This document shows, in pieces, positions 33,401 through 42,928 of a stretch of 64,000 bases of DNA. The translations under genes were made by a program, and so were the position numbers. Source of the DNA: Psychrilyobacter piezotolerans (GTDB lineage: Bacteria; Fusobacteriota; Fusobacteriia; Fusobacteriales; Fusobacteriaceae). The notes under the pieces are model-generated. The model had not been told where the DNA came from. It did no database searches and saw only the letters and a program-made list of their open reading frames with translations. The stretch lies in assembly GCF_003391055.1 (NCBI RefSeq), contig NZ_QUAJ01000005.1, positions 1-64,000 on the forward strand, given 5' to 3'. Within the stretch, counting starts at the first letter, position 1. Every line of letters starts with the position of its first letter.

Positions 33401-34621
33401 ATGCATAATATTGAAAATGTAAGTGATGACATTTTTTGGGTAGGGGTAAATGACAGAAAAACTCAAAGATTTGAGAACTATCTGCCGCTAGATAAGGGAG
33501 TTTCTTATAACTCATACCTTATTTTAGATGAAAAGGTAGCACTTATTGATACAGTAGAGATTGGAACCAGTGAGAATTTCCTAGAGAAGGTTGAGGGAGT
33601 ATTACAGGGCAGAAAGATAGATTATCTGATAATAAATCATATGGAACCAGACCATGCGGGAGCTATAAAGGATATAATCAGACTGTATCCAGATGTCACT
33701 CTGGTAGGAAATGTAAAGACTTTTCCAATGCTGGATGCATTTTATGACTGTGCAAAGGAAGGTTGCGAAAACAACAGGTTGGTAGTCAAGGAAGGGGATA
33801 CTTTAGAGTTAGGTAAACATACCCTTACATTTGCCATGGTACCTATGGTACATTGGCCGGAATCTATGGTTACGTATGAATCTTCTACAGGAACATTATT
33901 TTCAAATGATGCATTTGGAAGTTTTGGTTCGTTAGACGGAGGGATCTTTGATGACCAGTTAAACCTTAGTTTCTATGAGGATGAGATGAGAAGATACTAT
34001 TCAAATATCGTAGGTAAGTATGGAGCTCCTACACAGGCTGCCATAAAAAAATTAGGCGGATTGGACATCAAGTGTATAGCTCCTTGTCACGGTCCTGTAT
34101 GGAGAACGGATATATCTAGAGTATTAGGTCACTATGATGCATGGTCTAAGATGGAACCGGAAGCAGAAGGGGTAGTAATAGTTTATGGTTCTATGTATGG
34201 AAATACAGAAAAGATGGCAAATGCAATTGCAAGACAGCTGTCTAAAGAAGGAATCATCGATATAAAGTTATATGATGCATCTAAGACAGATCACTCATAT
34301 ATAATCAGTGATATATGGAAATATCAAGGGTTAATCATAGGATCTTGTTCACATAACAATGCAGTTTATCCAAAAGTTCAGCCACTTCTGTCTAAACTGC
34401 AAAACTATGGGTTAAAAAATAGATATCTGGGTATCTTTGGAAATATGATGTGGAGTGGTGGCGGAGTAAAAGGGATACAAGCCTTTGCCGATTCACTTAG
34501 AGGTGTAGAAGTTGTAGGAGAACCTGTAGAGGTAAAAGGATCTCCAAGATCGGAAGATTATACAAAGTTAGAAGCTATTGCAACTGCTATGGCTGATAAA
34601 TTAAAAGCAGCGAGAAAATAA
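33401..34621 (+). CDS. Flavodiiron protein (A-type flavoprotein)
   Basis: A 406-residue oxygen or NO reductase protecting anaerobic metabolism. The N-terminal metallo-beta-lactamase domain holds the diiron ligands in INHMEPDHAG, and HWPESM, FSNDAFGSFG and APCHGPVW; the C-terminal flavodoxin domain (from about residue 255) begins VVIVYGSMYGNTEKMANAI. Electrons would come from rubredoxin, which is encoded at 42929. Strong RBS (GAGGAGG). Monocistronic. Confidence 0.93.
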   Translation: MHNIENVSDDIFWVGVNDRKTQRFENYLPLDKGVSYNSYLILDEKVALIDTVEIGTSENFLEKVEGVLQGRKIDYLIINHMEPDHAGAIKDIIRLYPDVTLVGNVKTFPMLDAFYDCAKEGCENNRLVVKEGDTLELGKHTLTFAMVPMVHWPESMVTYESSTGTLFSNDAFGSFGSLDGGIFDDQLNLSFYEDEMRRYYSNIVGKYGAPTQAAIKKLGGLDIKCIAPCHGPVWRTDISRVLGHYDAWSKMEPEAEGVVIVYGSMYGNTEKMANAIARQLSKEGIIDIKLYDASKTDHSYIISDIWKYQGLIIGSCSHNNAVYPKVQPLLSKLQNYGLKNRYLGIFGNMMWSGGGVKGIQAFADSLRGVEVVGEPVEVKGSPRSEDYTKLEAIATAMADKLKAARK

Positions 34622-34639
34622 AAGTATTTATATAATATA

Positions 34640-34681
34640 AAAGCTGGAGATGACATAATGTCATTTCCAGCTTTTTTTTTG
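34640..34681 (+). terminator. Terminator after the flavodiiron protein gene
   Basis: AAAGCTGGAGATGACA pairs with TGTCATTTCCAGCTTT, followed by a T run. Confidence 0.85.
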
Positions 34682-34694
34682 AAACAGATTCCAA

Positions 34695-34800
34695 ACCCTT
34701 GACGCTGACTAAAATCTGATGCTTAAATACAGACAAAACCAGACTAAAACCTTCAGCACTAAGAAATGAACCCGTATTAAAGATGGAATCTTTAGAGCTT
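34695..34800 (-). repeat. Structured dispersed repeat, copy D (shortened)
   Basis: On the minus strand it reads CTAAAGATTCCATCTTTAA, the 5' hairpin with arms AAAGA (34789-34793) and TCTTT (34779-34783), then GGGTTCATTTCTTAGTG, and ends GATTTTAGTCAGCGTCAAG. The middle of the element is missing. Upstream on the minus strand, TTAGTGTGCTCTGAG and TTGAAAGGT resemble the flank of copy C. Confidence 0.6.
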
Positions 34801-34866
34801 ACCTTTCAACTCAGAGCACACTAAGACCTTCAAAGATACGATTGGTGTTCATTGGTGGCTAAAATT

Positions 34867-36792
34867 TTAGTTTTTAGAAGCTTTTATTAATAATTCTGTC
34901 ATATTGTTGGCAAATTCTATGGGATCCTCTAATTGAAATCCTTCTATAAGTAAAGCTTGAGAATATAATACTTCTGCATACTTACTTAAATTTTCCGGGT
35001 GTGTTTCATTGACTTTAATCAAGGCTTTAAAGAGTTCATGGTTGGAATTTATCTCTAAAATTCTCTCTGCCTTGAGAGCTCCCATGGGGTTATCACCTGG
35101 TATCTCAGCCATTACTTTTTCCATCTCAAATGAGATCCCATCTGTACCGCTCACCAGGCAGACAGCACTGGATTTAAGCCTTGTAGTAGGTCTGACTTTA
35201 GAAACTTTATCTCCTAAAGCTTCTTTAATCTTAGTAAATAGATCGGAATTATCTTTTTCAACCTCATCTAACATCTTCTTGTCATCCTCACTGGAAAGCT
35301 CTTCATTGGCTTCGTGGATAGATTTAAATGTAAGGTTTTCAAAACTTCCCAGAGATTTGATGGCAAATTCATCTATTTTATCGGTAAAGTATAAAACTTC
35401 CCACCCTTTTGCCTTAATTCCCTCCAATTGAGGCATCTTTTCCAGACTTTTGATATTATCCCCGGAAACATAGTAGATATGTTTCTGATCTTCAGGCATC
35501 CTATCCTTATATTCCATTAAAGTGGTCATATTATCATCTTTTGTAGTGTTGAAAATCAAAAGATTTTTCAGTGTATCCTTATATCTGCCGAATTCTTCGT
35601 AGATTCCACCCTTTATATTTATACCGAATTCATTCCAAAATTTAATATATTCATCTCTATCGCTTTCTAACATCTTCTCCAATTCTTTTTGGATCTTCTT
35701 CTCTAAATTTTTAGCGATTATTGCTAACTGCCTGTTTTGTTGTAAGATTTCACGGGAAATATTCAGAGAGAGATCTGGAGAATCCACCAATCCCTTGATA
35801 AATCTGAAGTGATCCGGGATCAATTCTTTGCACTTTTCCATGATAAAGACATTTTTACTATACAGCTGCAGCCCTTTTTCAAACTCTTTGGAATAAAAAT
35901 CCATAGGAGTTTTAGACGGGATATAAAGCAGTGCTGCATAATCTAAATTTCCCTCGACTTTAAAATGAATAGTTTTTAAAGGGTCGGTCCAGTCGTGGAA
36001 TTTTCCCTGATAAAATTCATTGTATTCCTCTTCTGTGATTTTAGTTTTAGATTTTTTCCATAGAGGGGTCTGGGAATTTATTTTTTCCAACTCGACTGTT
36101 TCTACTTTTTCCTTAGTTTCTTCATCTTCAATAGTTTTAGTTACTTCAAGTAAGATTGGATATCTTACATAGTCAGAATATTTTTGAATCAATTCTTTGA
36201 TCTTATACTCCTCCAAATATTCTGCATTGGAATCCTCTTTATTCTCTTCCTCTCTCAGATGGAGGATGATCTCAGTTCCCCTGTGAGATTGTTTAGTGTC
36301 CTCTATGGTAAAGCTGCCTTCTCCTGTAGATACCCATTTTACCCCTGTATCAGAATCGGGACTTTTAGTTTTAAGAGTTATCTTGTCAGCTACCATAAAT
36401 GATGAATAGAATCCCACCCCAAATTGTCCGATGACAGAGAGGTCATTATTGTTATTTTTTGCCTCTTTGAGAGCTTGTGTAAATTCACGGGATCCTGATT
36501 TTGCAATGGTACCGATATTTGAGACAACCTCTTCGTGGGTCATTCCAATTCCATTGTCTTTGATAGTGATGGTGTTTTTTTCTTTATTTATAAATATCTC
36601 TATCTTAAATTCGTTATCATTTTTCAATATATTTTGATCTGTAAGGGCTTTAAATTTTAGTTTATCCAGGGCATCACTGGCATTGGAGATTAACTCCCTT
36701 AAAAAAATTTCCTTATGTGTGTAGATAGAATGAATCATTAGGTTTAATAGTTCTTTAGTTTCAGTTTGAAAATTTAATGTTTCTTTATGCAT
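34867..36792 (-). CDS. htpG: Molecular chaperone HtpG (Hsp90)
   Basis: A 641-residue ATP-dependent chaperone of the cytoplasm. The GHKL ATPase region is seen near the start: IYTHKEIFLRELISNASDALDK, split as IYTHKEIFLREL and ISNASDALDK, then IKDNGIGMT, IAKSGS and GQFGVGFYSSFMV. Middle and dimerisation domains follow in normal length. RBS AGGAGGA. The CIRCE operator 23 bp upstream points to control by HrcA with the heat-shock regulon, which is less common for htpG than for groE or dnaK. Confidence 0.96.
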   Translation of the reverse strand: MHKETLNFQTETKELLNLMIHSIYTHKEIFLRELISNASDALDKLKFKALTDQNILKNDNEFKIEIFINKEKNTITIKDNGIGMTHEEVVSNIGTIAKSGSREFTQALKEAKNNNNDLSVIGQFGVGFYSSFMVADKITLKTKSPDSDTGVKWVSTGEGSFTIEDTKQSHRGTEIILHLREEENKEDSNAEYLEEYKIKELIQKYSDYVRYPILLEVTKTIEDEETKEKVETVELEKINSQTPLWKKSKTKITEEEYNEFYQGKFHDWTDPLKTIHFKVEGNLDYAALLYIPSKTPMDFYSKEFEKGLQLYSKNVFIMEKCKELIPDHFRFIKGLVDSPDLSLNISREILQQNRQLAIIAKNLEKKIQKELEKMLESDRDEYIKFWNEFGINIKGGIYEEFGRYKDTLKNLLIFNTTKDDNMTTLMEYKDRMPEDQKHIYYVSGDNIKSLEKMPQLEGIKAKGWEVLYFTDKIDEFAIKSLGSFENLTFKSIHEANEELSSEDDKKMLDEVEKDNSDLFTKIKEALGDKVSKVRPTTRLKSSAVCLVSGTDGISFEMEKVMAEIPGDNPMGALKAERILEINSNHELFKALIKVNETHPENLSKYAEVLYSQALLIEGFQLEDPIEFANNMTELLIKASKN

Positions 36793-36814
36793 AGTAAATC
36801 CTCCTAAAAATTTT

Positions 36815-36841
36815 TTAGCACTCGATGTTCTAGTGTGCTAA
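36815..36841 (-). promoter_or_regulatory. CIRCE element (HrcA operator) upstream of htpG
   Basis: TTAGCACTC, nine bases, GTGTGCTAA. This is the CIRCE inverted repeat with one difference from the consensus right half GAGTGCTAA. Confidence 0.9.
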
Positions 36842-36939
36842 TTAGTTTTTAACACATTTTCAGTGCACTTGTCAATCTCTCACTAAAAGAACGACGGCTT
36901 TATAAAAATATGGTTAGTTTGCCGATATCTGGACATATT

Positions 36940-37677
36940 TTATTTCCTTTTTTGTTTTAAACTTTCCATAAAGTATTGAAATAGTTCCTTCATATCCCCA
37001 TTGTTCCCTTGGGAATACATCATCTCAGGATGCCATTGGACTCCTAATATGAAGTGATTATCATCTATATATTCAATAGCTTCGATTACATTATCGCTGG
37101 ATTTAGCAGAAATTTGCAACTTATCCCCAACTGCTTTTATACTCTGGTGATGAAATGAATTAACCCATAGATCATCAGTAAATAACTTATTTAGAAAGGA
37201 GTCTTCAACTGGAATAATTTTATGTACAGGAATATGAGGGCTGCCATCACCTTGAAGGTGCTTTAGATAGACCTCTTCATTATATTTTAAATCCTGGTAG
37301 AGGGTACCGCCGAAGTACACATTTAATAGCTGCATCCCCCTGCAGACTCCCAAAATAGGGATGTTTTTTTTGATTGCATATTTTATAAGAAGCATATCGA
37401 AGGAATCCCTTCTCAGGTCTGGAGTTTGAGTTTCCGGAAGGGATTCCTCCTGGAATAATTGAGGATTGATGTCGCCTCCCCCGGTTAAAATTAAACCATC
37501 TATGAGATCGATATACTTAGAAATAGTTTTTTCATCCTCGGTCAAGGGTAAACTAATGGGAGTTCCTCCAATCTTTATTATAGAATCGGAATAATGGTTA
37601 TTTACATAATCCCTGATAAATCCTGTATTATCAAAATCACGCTGAGAGCCGCTGAGCCCTACTATCATATTTTTCAT
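36940..37677 (-). CDS. Class I glutamine amidotransferase-like peptidase (C26, gamma-glutamyl hydrolase type)
   Basis: A 245-residue hydrolase of the PuuD-like group that cleaves gamma-glutamyl bonds. Visible are GLILTGGGDINP, the nucleophile cysteine in ILGVCRGMQLLNVYFGG, and the His/Glu pair in GVQWHPEM. Single gene with RBS AAGGAGGA. Natural substrate (gamma-glutamyl-GABA or another) is not determined. Confidence 0.9.
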   Translation of the reverse strand: MKNMIVGLSGSQRDFDNTGFIRDYVNNHYSDSIIKIGGTPISLPLTEDEKTISKYIDLIDGLILTGGGDINPQLFQEESLPETQTPDLRRDSFDMLLIKYAIKKNIPILGVCRGMQLLNVYFGGTLYQDLKYNEEVYLKHLQGDGSPHIPVHKIIPVEDSFLNKLFTDDLWVNSFHHQSIKAVGDKLQISAKSSDNVIEAIEYIDDNHFILGVQWHPEMMYSQGNNGDMKELFQYFMESLKQKRK

Positions 37678-37719
37678 AAAATCCTCCTTAAATCTGAATA
37701 AACTCAGTATTTATATATA

Positions 37720-37935
37720 CTATGGAAGGGAAAGGATGTCAATTGTGCCATACATCAACAATGTCGCAACTGTTTCAGAGCTTATATCTCCTACTCGGAG
37801 CCATAATATTACAGATATGGCATTTACAAGGATCCATAGGTACCAGTTTTCCGTATACCTCTTTGACATTAAAAATAACGCAACGATACAATATTCACCT
37901 TTTTTCCATCCTTTAAAATCGCCCGCTAAGATCAT
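37720..37935 (-). pseudogene. PnuC-like nicotinamide riboside transporter, internally deleted
   Basis: A 71-codon open frame, against 200 or more residues for the family. The start (DFKGWKKGEYCI) resembles the N-terminus of PnuC, and LMSKRYTENWYLWILVNAIS followed by VILWL matches the C-terminal membrane region; the middle of the protein is missing and the end diverges. A ribosome binding site (GGGGGAG) remains before the ATG, so the loss may be recent. Identification rests on recalled family patterns. Confidence 0.6.
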
Positions 37936-38149
37936 TTTCTGCTCCCCCTTAAGTTGTTTTATTTATGATTTAACAAAGGAGTTATAAATGCAAACACTAT
38001 AAAGAAATAGGGCGGCTGTCTTTTTTAAAGGGAGAAACTGTTATTTATAAACTTACAGTTTTCAGATAAAAAAAATCAAAGATAAGAAAAAAAAATCAAG
38101 GAATATGATAAGTTTAGTCGAATATAAAATACCAGGAAGGTGAAATAAA

Positions 38150-38779
38150 ATGGAATATGTGATTCAGATATTTATCAACGCCATGACTATGATTGCTATA
38201 TTGAACCCATTTGGAAATGTACCATTGTTTATAGGGTTGACAGAGGATATGGGGAAAATTACCAGGAAAAAATTATTTAAAGTGATAGTCATTACCGGCT
38301 TTGCCATAATGGCGACATTTGCTCTTATAGGATCATTTATGATGCATAGTTTTTTCAGGGTGGAGATGAAAGAAGTCAAGATAGCGGGAGGAATAATCTT
38401 AGTTGTTGTAGCTTTAAAGAATCTCTTATTTAATGAAAAACATAAGAAAAAAAATGAGCCCCAGGAAGAATTAACAGAGGAGGAGGAGATCAAACAGGGG
38501 ATAATTCCCATGGCTTTCCCCATGTTAGTTGGTCCGGGGTCGTTGGCAGGGGTACTCCTTATCAGCCAGGAGGCAGGGGGAATTTCCAGTGTCCTCTCCT
38601 GTGTTGTGGTATTTGTAATTACCCATCTTATGTTTTCTGTTACAGATATTATAGAAAAAATATTTGGGGAATTGGTTTTATTTGTACTGTCCAGGGTGAT
38701 GCAGTTGTTTATAATGGCTGTGGGAATAAAAACTATTATTAGCGGTGTAACTATGGTTGTGCAGGGTATAGGAGGTTAA
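38150..38779 (+). CDS. MarC family integral membrane protein
   Basis: A 209-residue protein with six hydrophobic segments. MIAILNPFGNVPLFIGLTED at the start and the second-half repeat FPMLVGPGSLAGVLL are the marks of the MarC/UPF0056 family, whose function is not established. Its stop is followed one base later by the DJ-1 gene start, so the two form an operon. Confidence 0.87.
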   Translation: MEYVIQIFINAMTMIAILNPFGNVPLFIGLTEDMGKITRKKLFKVIVITGFAIMATFALIGSFMMHSFFRVEMKEVKIAGGIILVVVALKNLLFNEKHKKKNEPQEELTEEEEIKQGIIPMAFPMLVGPGSLAGVLLISQEAGGISSVLSCVVVFVITHLMFSVTDIIEKIFGELVLFVLSRVMQLFIMAVGIKTIISGVTMVVQGIGG

Positions 38780-38780
38780 G

Positions 38781-39329
38781 ATGAAAAAAGCAGCAGTGTA
38801 TTTAGCTGAAGGATTTGAGGAGATAGAGGCGCTGACTACAGCGGATATTTTGAGAAGAGCAGAGATTGAAGTTGATTTAGTTGCTGTGGGAGGAAATTTA
38901 CAGGTAGCGGGAGCTCACAATATAAAGGTGATAGCTGACATTCTGATAGAGGAGATAAGTCATGAGAACTATGATATGATGGTCCTGCCAGGTGGGATGC
39001 CGGGAACGTTAAATTTAGATTCATCGAAAATACTGAAGAAACAGATTATAGATTTTGATCTGGAGAGTAAATATATAGGGGCCATCTGTGCCGCACCCCT
39101 TATAATTGGAAAGATGGGATTTTTAGAAGACAGGCAGGCCACCTGTTACCCAGGTGTGGAGTCACAACTGTTTGGAGCTGCCTATAGGGATGATTTAGAC
39201 GTGATCGTAGACGGGAATTTTATAACGTCCAGGGGACCAGGTACGGCTATGGCATTTGGGTTGAAATTAGTGGAACTTTTAAAGGGTAAAGAAATAAGTG
39301 AAAATTTAGCTTCTGATCTTTTAGTTTAA
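38781..39329 (+). CDS. DJ-1/PfpI family protein (YajL-like)
   Basis: A 182-residue protein. The family glutamate lies in LAEGFEEIEALTTADILRRA, and the nucleophile elbow cysteine in YIGAICAAPLIIG. These proteins act in oxidative or glyoxal stress, with chaperone or deglycase activity debated. RBS GGAGG overlaps the end of the MarC gene. Confidence 0.9.
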   Translation: MKKAAVYLAEGFEEIEALTTADILRRAEIEVDLVAVGGNLQVAGAHNIKVIADILIEEISHENYDMMVLPGGMPGTLNLDSSKILKKQIIDFDLESKYIGAICAAPLIIGKMGFLEDRQATCYPGVESQLFGAAYRDDLDVIVDGNFITSRGPGTAMAFGLKLVELLKGKEISENLASDLLV

Positions 39330-39455
39330 GGATACAATAAATGGTTAGATATTACGTCTTTATGATTAAAGTTTAAAACTTTTTAATCTTTAAAAAATGG
39401 TAAAAATATAGTATAATTATCGTGCTGAGAAGGATTATATATAGGAGGATTTAAA

Positions 39456-39950
39456 ATGGGATTATTTGATTTTTTAAAAAAAAATAAAGAGGAAGATTAT
39501 ATTGAAATATACTCACCGTTAAATGGTAGAGTTATCGACTTATCAGAGGTACCTGATGAAGCATTTGCTCAAAAAATGATAGGGGACGGATGTGCTATAG
39601 ATCCTACAGAAGGATCTGTTCATGCTATAGCTGATGCTGAGATCGATATCTTCGATACTAATCACGCAGTTAGTTTTGATCTTGAATGCGGATTAGAGAT
39701 GATAGTACATTTTGGAATAGATACAGTAAAATTAGATGGACAAGGGTTTGAGAGACTGGTTACTCCTGGAGATGTAAAAGCTGGGGATGAATTGGTAAAA
39801 TACGATCTTGAATATATTACAGAAAATGCAAAATCTACAAAAACTCCAATAATCATATCTAATATGGATGAAGTTGCTGAGTTAAAGGTAGTAGCTACAG
39901 GGGATGTAAAGGTAGGAGACCTGTTAATGAAGGTAAAATTAAATAAGTAA
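39456..39950 (+). CDS. crr: PTS glucose-type IIA component
   Basis: A 164-residue phosphocarrier. IYSPLNGRVIDLSEVPDEAF is the family start; the two active-site histidines lie in NHAVSF and MIVHFGID. It takes phosphate from HPr, and in this free-standing form serves glucose-class IIBC permeases. RBS TAGGAGGA. Single gene. Confidence 0.93.
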   Translation: MGLFDFLKKNKEEDYIEIYSPLNGRVIDLSEVPDEAFAQKMIGDGCAIDPTEGSVHAIADAEIDIFDTNHAVSFDLECGLEMIVHFGIDTVKLDGQGFERLVTPGDVKAGDELVKYDLEYITENAKSTKTPIIISNMDEVAELKVVATGDVKVGDLLMKVKLNK

Positions 39951-39957
39951 TAAATTT

Positions 39958-40024
39958 TAGGGATGAGAGATCATCCCTATTTTTGTAATAAAAATTAGGA
40001 GTTTAATAGATTCATTAAACTCCC
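39958..40024. terminator. Back-to-back terminators of crr and mnmH
   Basis: AGGGATGA pairs with TCATCCCT followed by ATTTTTG for crr. Next to it AGGAGTTTAATAGATTCATT pairs with itself (AGTTTAAT/ATTAAACT) and, on the minus strand, runs into T-rich sequence, serving mnmH. Confidence 0.8.
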
Positions 40025-40035
40025 AATAGATTTTT

Positions 40036-41094
40036 TTACATATGCTTTTTAAATACTTCCTTTAATTTTATGATCCCGTCTTCAATACTTTCAATCATAA
40101 CTTTTTCGTGGTAGTTATGTTTGTTTAAACTTTTGTTGTACATAGGGTCATAGTATTCTATCATCATTTGACGGGCAGCTTCCCTGATTTCACCGTGTTC
40201 TACTAAATCGATAAATTTACTGTGGGCACTGCCATCCATATATCTTTTTAATTTTTCTGCAACTTCCAATAAATTCCCTTTCAACTCATCGATCCCGGTG
40301 TAATCATCCATGATGATGTCGAGTCTCATCTCTGTAGGAGCTTCTACTAAAATTTTCACTCCCTCCTTCATTGTATCCCAAAATGGATCCGGGATATGAA
40401 TAGGACCTATCTTTCTGCTTTCCCCTTCTATCACTATCACATTATTTTTCCTGTGTTTAACAGCATCATATAACAGAGATTCAAAAGTTTTCTGGCTTCT
40501 GTCCTGGGGTATCCCTATATGCCCGAAGTGGGAACCTCTGTTCTTTGCCATTCCCTCTAGGTCGATAGTTTCAACACCTTTGTTCTGCAATTCATTCAAA
40601 ATTTTTGTCTTTCCCGTACCTGTTTTTCCATGGAGAGTTATCAGTGTCACTCCCTGGACTATATTTTCAAGATCTTCTATAATGAAAGCTCTATAAGATT
40701 TATATCCCCCGCTCAGTCTGGCAGTTTTATATCCCATGGATTTGAAAAATGAAGTCATAGACCCGCTTCTCATCCCCCCTCTGGCACAGAAGAATATGAT
40801 ATTATCGCATTTTTTTGAGAGTTCACTTATCTGCTTGGTGATATCTCCCAACCTTTTAGAGATAGCTTCTATACCCAGCTGCTTAGCTTTTTCCTGGGAT
40901 TCTTTTTTATATGCAGTTCCCACCATTACTCTCTCTTCATCCAGTAATACCGGTATATTAATGGCTCCTGGGATAGTCGATTCCTGGTATTCCTTGGGAG
41001 TTCTTACATCTATTAAGATATAGTTATTTTTTTCTAATAATTCCTTATAACTTAATTCATTTTTATTCATATCATCGTATATATTGGTTTTCAA
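40036..41094 (-). CDS. mnmH: tRNA 2-selenouridine synthase
   Basis: A roughly 352-residue enzyme that replaces sulfur with selenium in the wobble 2-thiouridine of certain tRNAs, using selenophosphate from SelD. The rhodanese domain (about 1-130) shows ILIDVRTPKEY and the active loop FFCARGGMRSGSM; the P-loop domain has LITLHGKTGTGKTKIL and DLEGMAKNRGSHFGH. Start: TTG 41094 has AGGAAGGTGA seven bases before it; GTG 41103 is the alternative, three residues longer. It extends selenium use beyond selenoproteins in this genome. Confidence 0.92.
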   Translation of the reverse strand: MKTNIYDDMNKNELSYKELLEKNNYILIDVRTPKEYQESTIPGAINIPVLLDEERVMVGTAYKKESQEKAKQLGIEAISKRLGDITKQISELSKKCDNIIFFCARGGMRSGSMTSFFKSMGYKTARLSGGYKSYRAFIIEDLENIVQGVTLITLHGKTGTGKTKILNELQNKGVETIDLEGMAKNRGSHFGHIGIPQDRSQKTFESLLYDAVKHRKNNVIVIEGESRKIGPIHIPDPFWDTMKEGVKILVEAPTEMRLDIIMDDYTGIDELKGNLLEVAEKLKRYMDGSAHSKFIDLVEHGEIREAARQMMIEYYDPMYNKSLNKHNYHEKVMIESIEDGIIKLKEVFKKHM

Positions 41095-41175
41095 AAAATT
41101 CACCTTCCTTCCCCTTATTATAACATAACAGAGGTTAAAAGTTGATATGAAATAATTATAATATGTAAAATAATT

Positions 41176-41736
41176 TTAATTTTTTTCCTCTTTTATTCCG
41201 CATTGAGATATGGTGCAGGATTTTCCGTTGCATTTCATAGTCCCGGCTACTCCTACAACGGTAGAGTTTTCATAACTGTCCTTTAAAACTACGGTATTTC
41301 CTCCGATCTTAGTTCCCCTGGCAATGGTAATATTTCCCAGAACCTTTGCTCCGGCACCAATTATTACATTATCTTCAATAGTTGGATGTCTTTTCCCGGA
41401 ATCTTTACCTGTTCCTCCCAGGGTAACCTGGTGGTAGATAGTAACATTATTCCCGACTATAGCAGTTTCTCCTATAACTACACCCATTCCATGATCTATA
41501 AAGAGTCCCCTGCCTATAGTTGCTCCGGGATGGATCTCTATCCCTGTAATGAATCTGGCAATTTGAGATAATAATCTGGATAAAAAGAAAAATTTTCTTT
41601 TAAATAATCCATGGGCGATCCTGTGGATAAAGATGGCATGGATAGACGGGTAGAGGAAGAGAACCTCTATATTTGATTTTGCAGCAGGATCGATACTTCT
41701 TATATTTTTTATATCATATTTTAAATTTTTAAACAT
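41176..41736 (-). CDS. cysE: Serine O-acetyltransferase
   Basis: A 186-residue enzyme making O-acetylserine for cysteine synthesis. After a short helical region the left-handed beta-helix hexapeptide repeats begin, with [20 protein letters not shown], split as [12 protein letters not shown] and LFIDHGMG, and the catalytic [14 protein letters not shown]. The C-terminal tail has [12 protein letters not shown]. It is the short (EpsC-like) form of about 180-190 residues. Adjacent to cysK on the same strand. Confidence 0.92.
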   Translation of the reverse strand: MFKNLKYDIKNIRSIDPAAKSNIEVLFLYPSIHAIFIHRIAHGLFKRKFFFLSRLLSQIARFITGIEIHPGATIGRGLFIDHGMGVVIGETAIVGNNVTIYHQVTLGGTGKDSGKRHPTIEDNVIIGAGAKVLGNITIARGTKIGGNTVVLKDSYENSTVVGVAGTMKCNGKSCTISQCGIKEEKN

Positions 41737-41824
41737 TATTCCTCCATACGCTATATAATTATTTGCTTATATACTAATGTATTTCTGTTGAGATGTCAAG
41801 AGAAATAAGCTAAGGTTTACTTTA

Positions 41825-42736
41825 CTAGACTGTTTTTGTAAATACTCCTGTGGAGATGTACTTTTCCCCGCCATCTGGAGCTACTGTTACCACAATTTTG
41901 CCCTCTCCTAATTTTTTAGCCAATATTTTAGCAGCGGCAATATTTGACCCGCTGGAGATTCCTAAGTAAAGACCATCACTGTCCAATACGTTCCTGGTCA
42001 TCTCATAAGCTGTTTCATCATCTATGGTAATAACTTCATCGATGATGGATGTGTCTAATATCTGGGGGATAAATCCTGCCCCGATTCCCTGGATCTTATG
42101 AGCTCCGCCGGTTCCACCAGACAAAACAGGGGATTTAGACGGTTCCACTGCCACAATTTTTATATTTTTATCACATTCCTTCAGGTATTTTCCCGTACCC
42201 CCAAGGGTTCCGCCAGTTCCTACCCCTGCTACAAAACCATCTATCCCCGGAAGTTCATCGTATATCTCTATCCCGGTAGAAATATAGTGTGCTTTTATAT
42301 TAGATTTATTTTCAAATTGATTTGGAATATAGTATCTGCTGTCGGCCTCTGCCATCTCATAGGCTTTATTGATAGCTCCTGTCATACCCTTTGTGGGCTC
42401 GGTCAATACCAGATTTGCCCCATAAGAACTTATTATATCCTTTCTTTCCTGACTCATACTGGAAGGCATAACCAAAGTTACTTCATATCCCATGGCTTTT
42501 CCAATCATAGCTAAAGCTACTCCTGTATTCCCGCTGGTAGGTTCTAAAATAATGTCTCCCTTTTTTAATTTACCATCTGTCTGAGCATCTATTATCATTT
42601 GGTGCGCTGCCCGATCCTTTATAGATCCGCTGGGATTAAACTTTTCTAACTTTACATATATATCAGCCAGGCCTTTTTCTTTTTTTAATTTAACCATTGG
42701 AGTGTTTCCTATTAATTGAACAATATTTTCATACAT
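41825..42736 (-). CDS. cysK: Cysteine synthase A
   Basis: A 303-residue PLP enzyme making cysteine from O-acetylserine and sulfide. VQLIGNTPMVKL, the PLP lysine in NPSGSIKDRAA, PTSGNTGVALA, GVGTGGTLGGTG and SGSNIAAAK are all visible. Strong RBS (TAGGAGGT). It is transcribed divergently from rubredoxin from a promoter whose elements match those of the rubredoxin promoter. Confidence 0.95.
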   Translation of the reverse strand: MYENIVQLIGNTPMVKLKKEKGLADIYVKLEKFNPSGSIKDRAAHQMIIDAQTDGKLKKGDIILEPTSGNTGVALAMIGKAMGYEVTLVMPSSMSQERKDIISSYGANLVLTEPTKGMTGAINKAYEMAEADSRYYIPNQFENKSNIKAHYISTGIEIYDELPGIDGFVAGVGTGGTLGGTGKYLKECDKNIKIVAVEPSKSPVLSGGTGGAHKIQGIGAGFIPQILDTSIIDEVITIDDETAYEMTRNVLDSDGLYLGISSGSNIAAAKILAKKLGEGKIVVTVAPDGGEKYISTGVFTKTV

Positions 42737-42787
42737 CTGACTACCTCCTATTTTGCTATAAATGCGTTAAATATTTAATCTAAAACA

Positions 42788-42817
42788 ATCTTATCATTAA
42801 CATAGTCTAGGAGTCAA
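42788..42817 (-). promoter_or_regulatory. cysK promoter
   Basis: On the minus strand TTGACT (42812-42817) and TAAGAT (42788-42793) are 18 bp apart. The -10 region TGATAAGATT is repeated exactly in the divergent rubredoxin promoter. Confidence 0.75.
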
Positions 42818-42849
42818 TAATAGAGGAGTTTATTTAAAAAAAACTTATC

Positions 42850-42878
42850 TTGACTTAGCGGGTCAGATTTGATAAGAT
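42850..42878 (+). promoter_or_regulatory. Rubredoxin promoter
   Basis: TTGACT and TAAGAT are 17 bp apart, with TGATAAGATT at the -10 region, 51 bp before the start codon. Confidence 0.75.
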
Positions 42879-42928
42879 TCTTTTTGTAAACGCTATAAAA
42901 ATAAAACTAATATAAGGCGGTAAAAATT

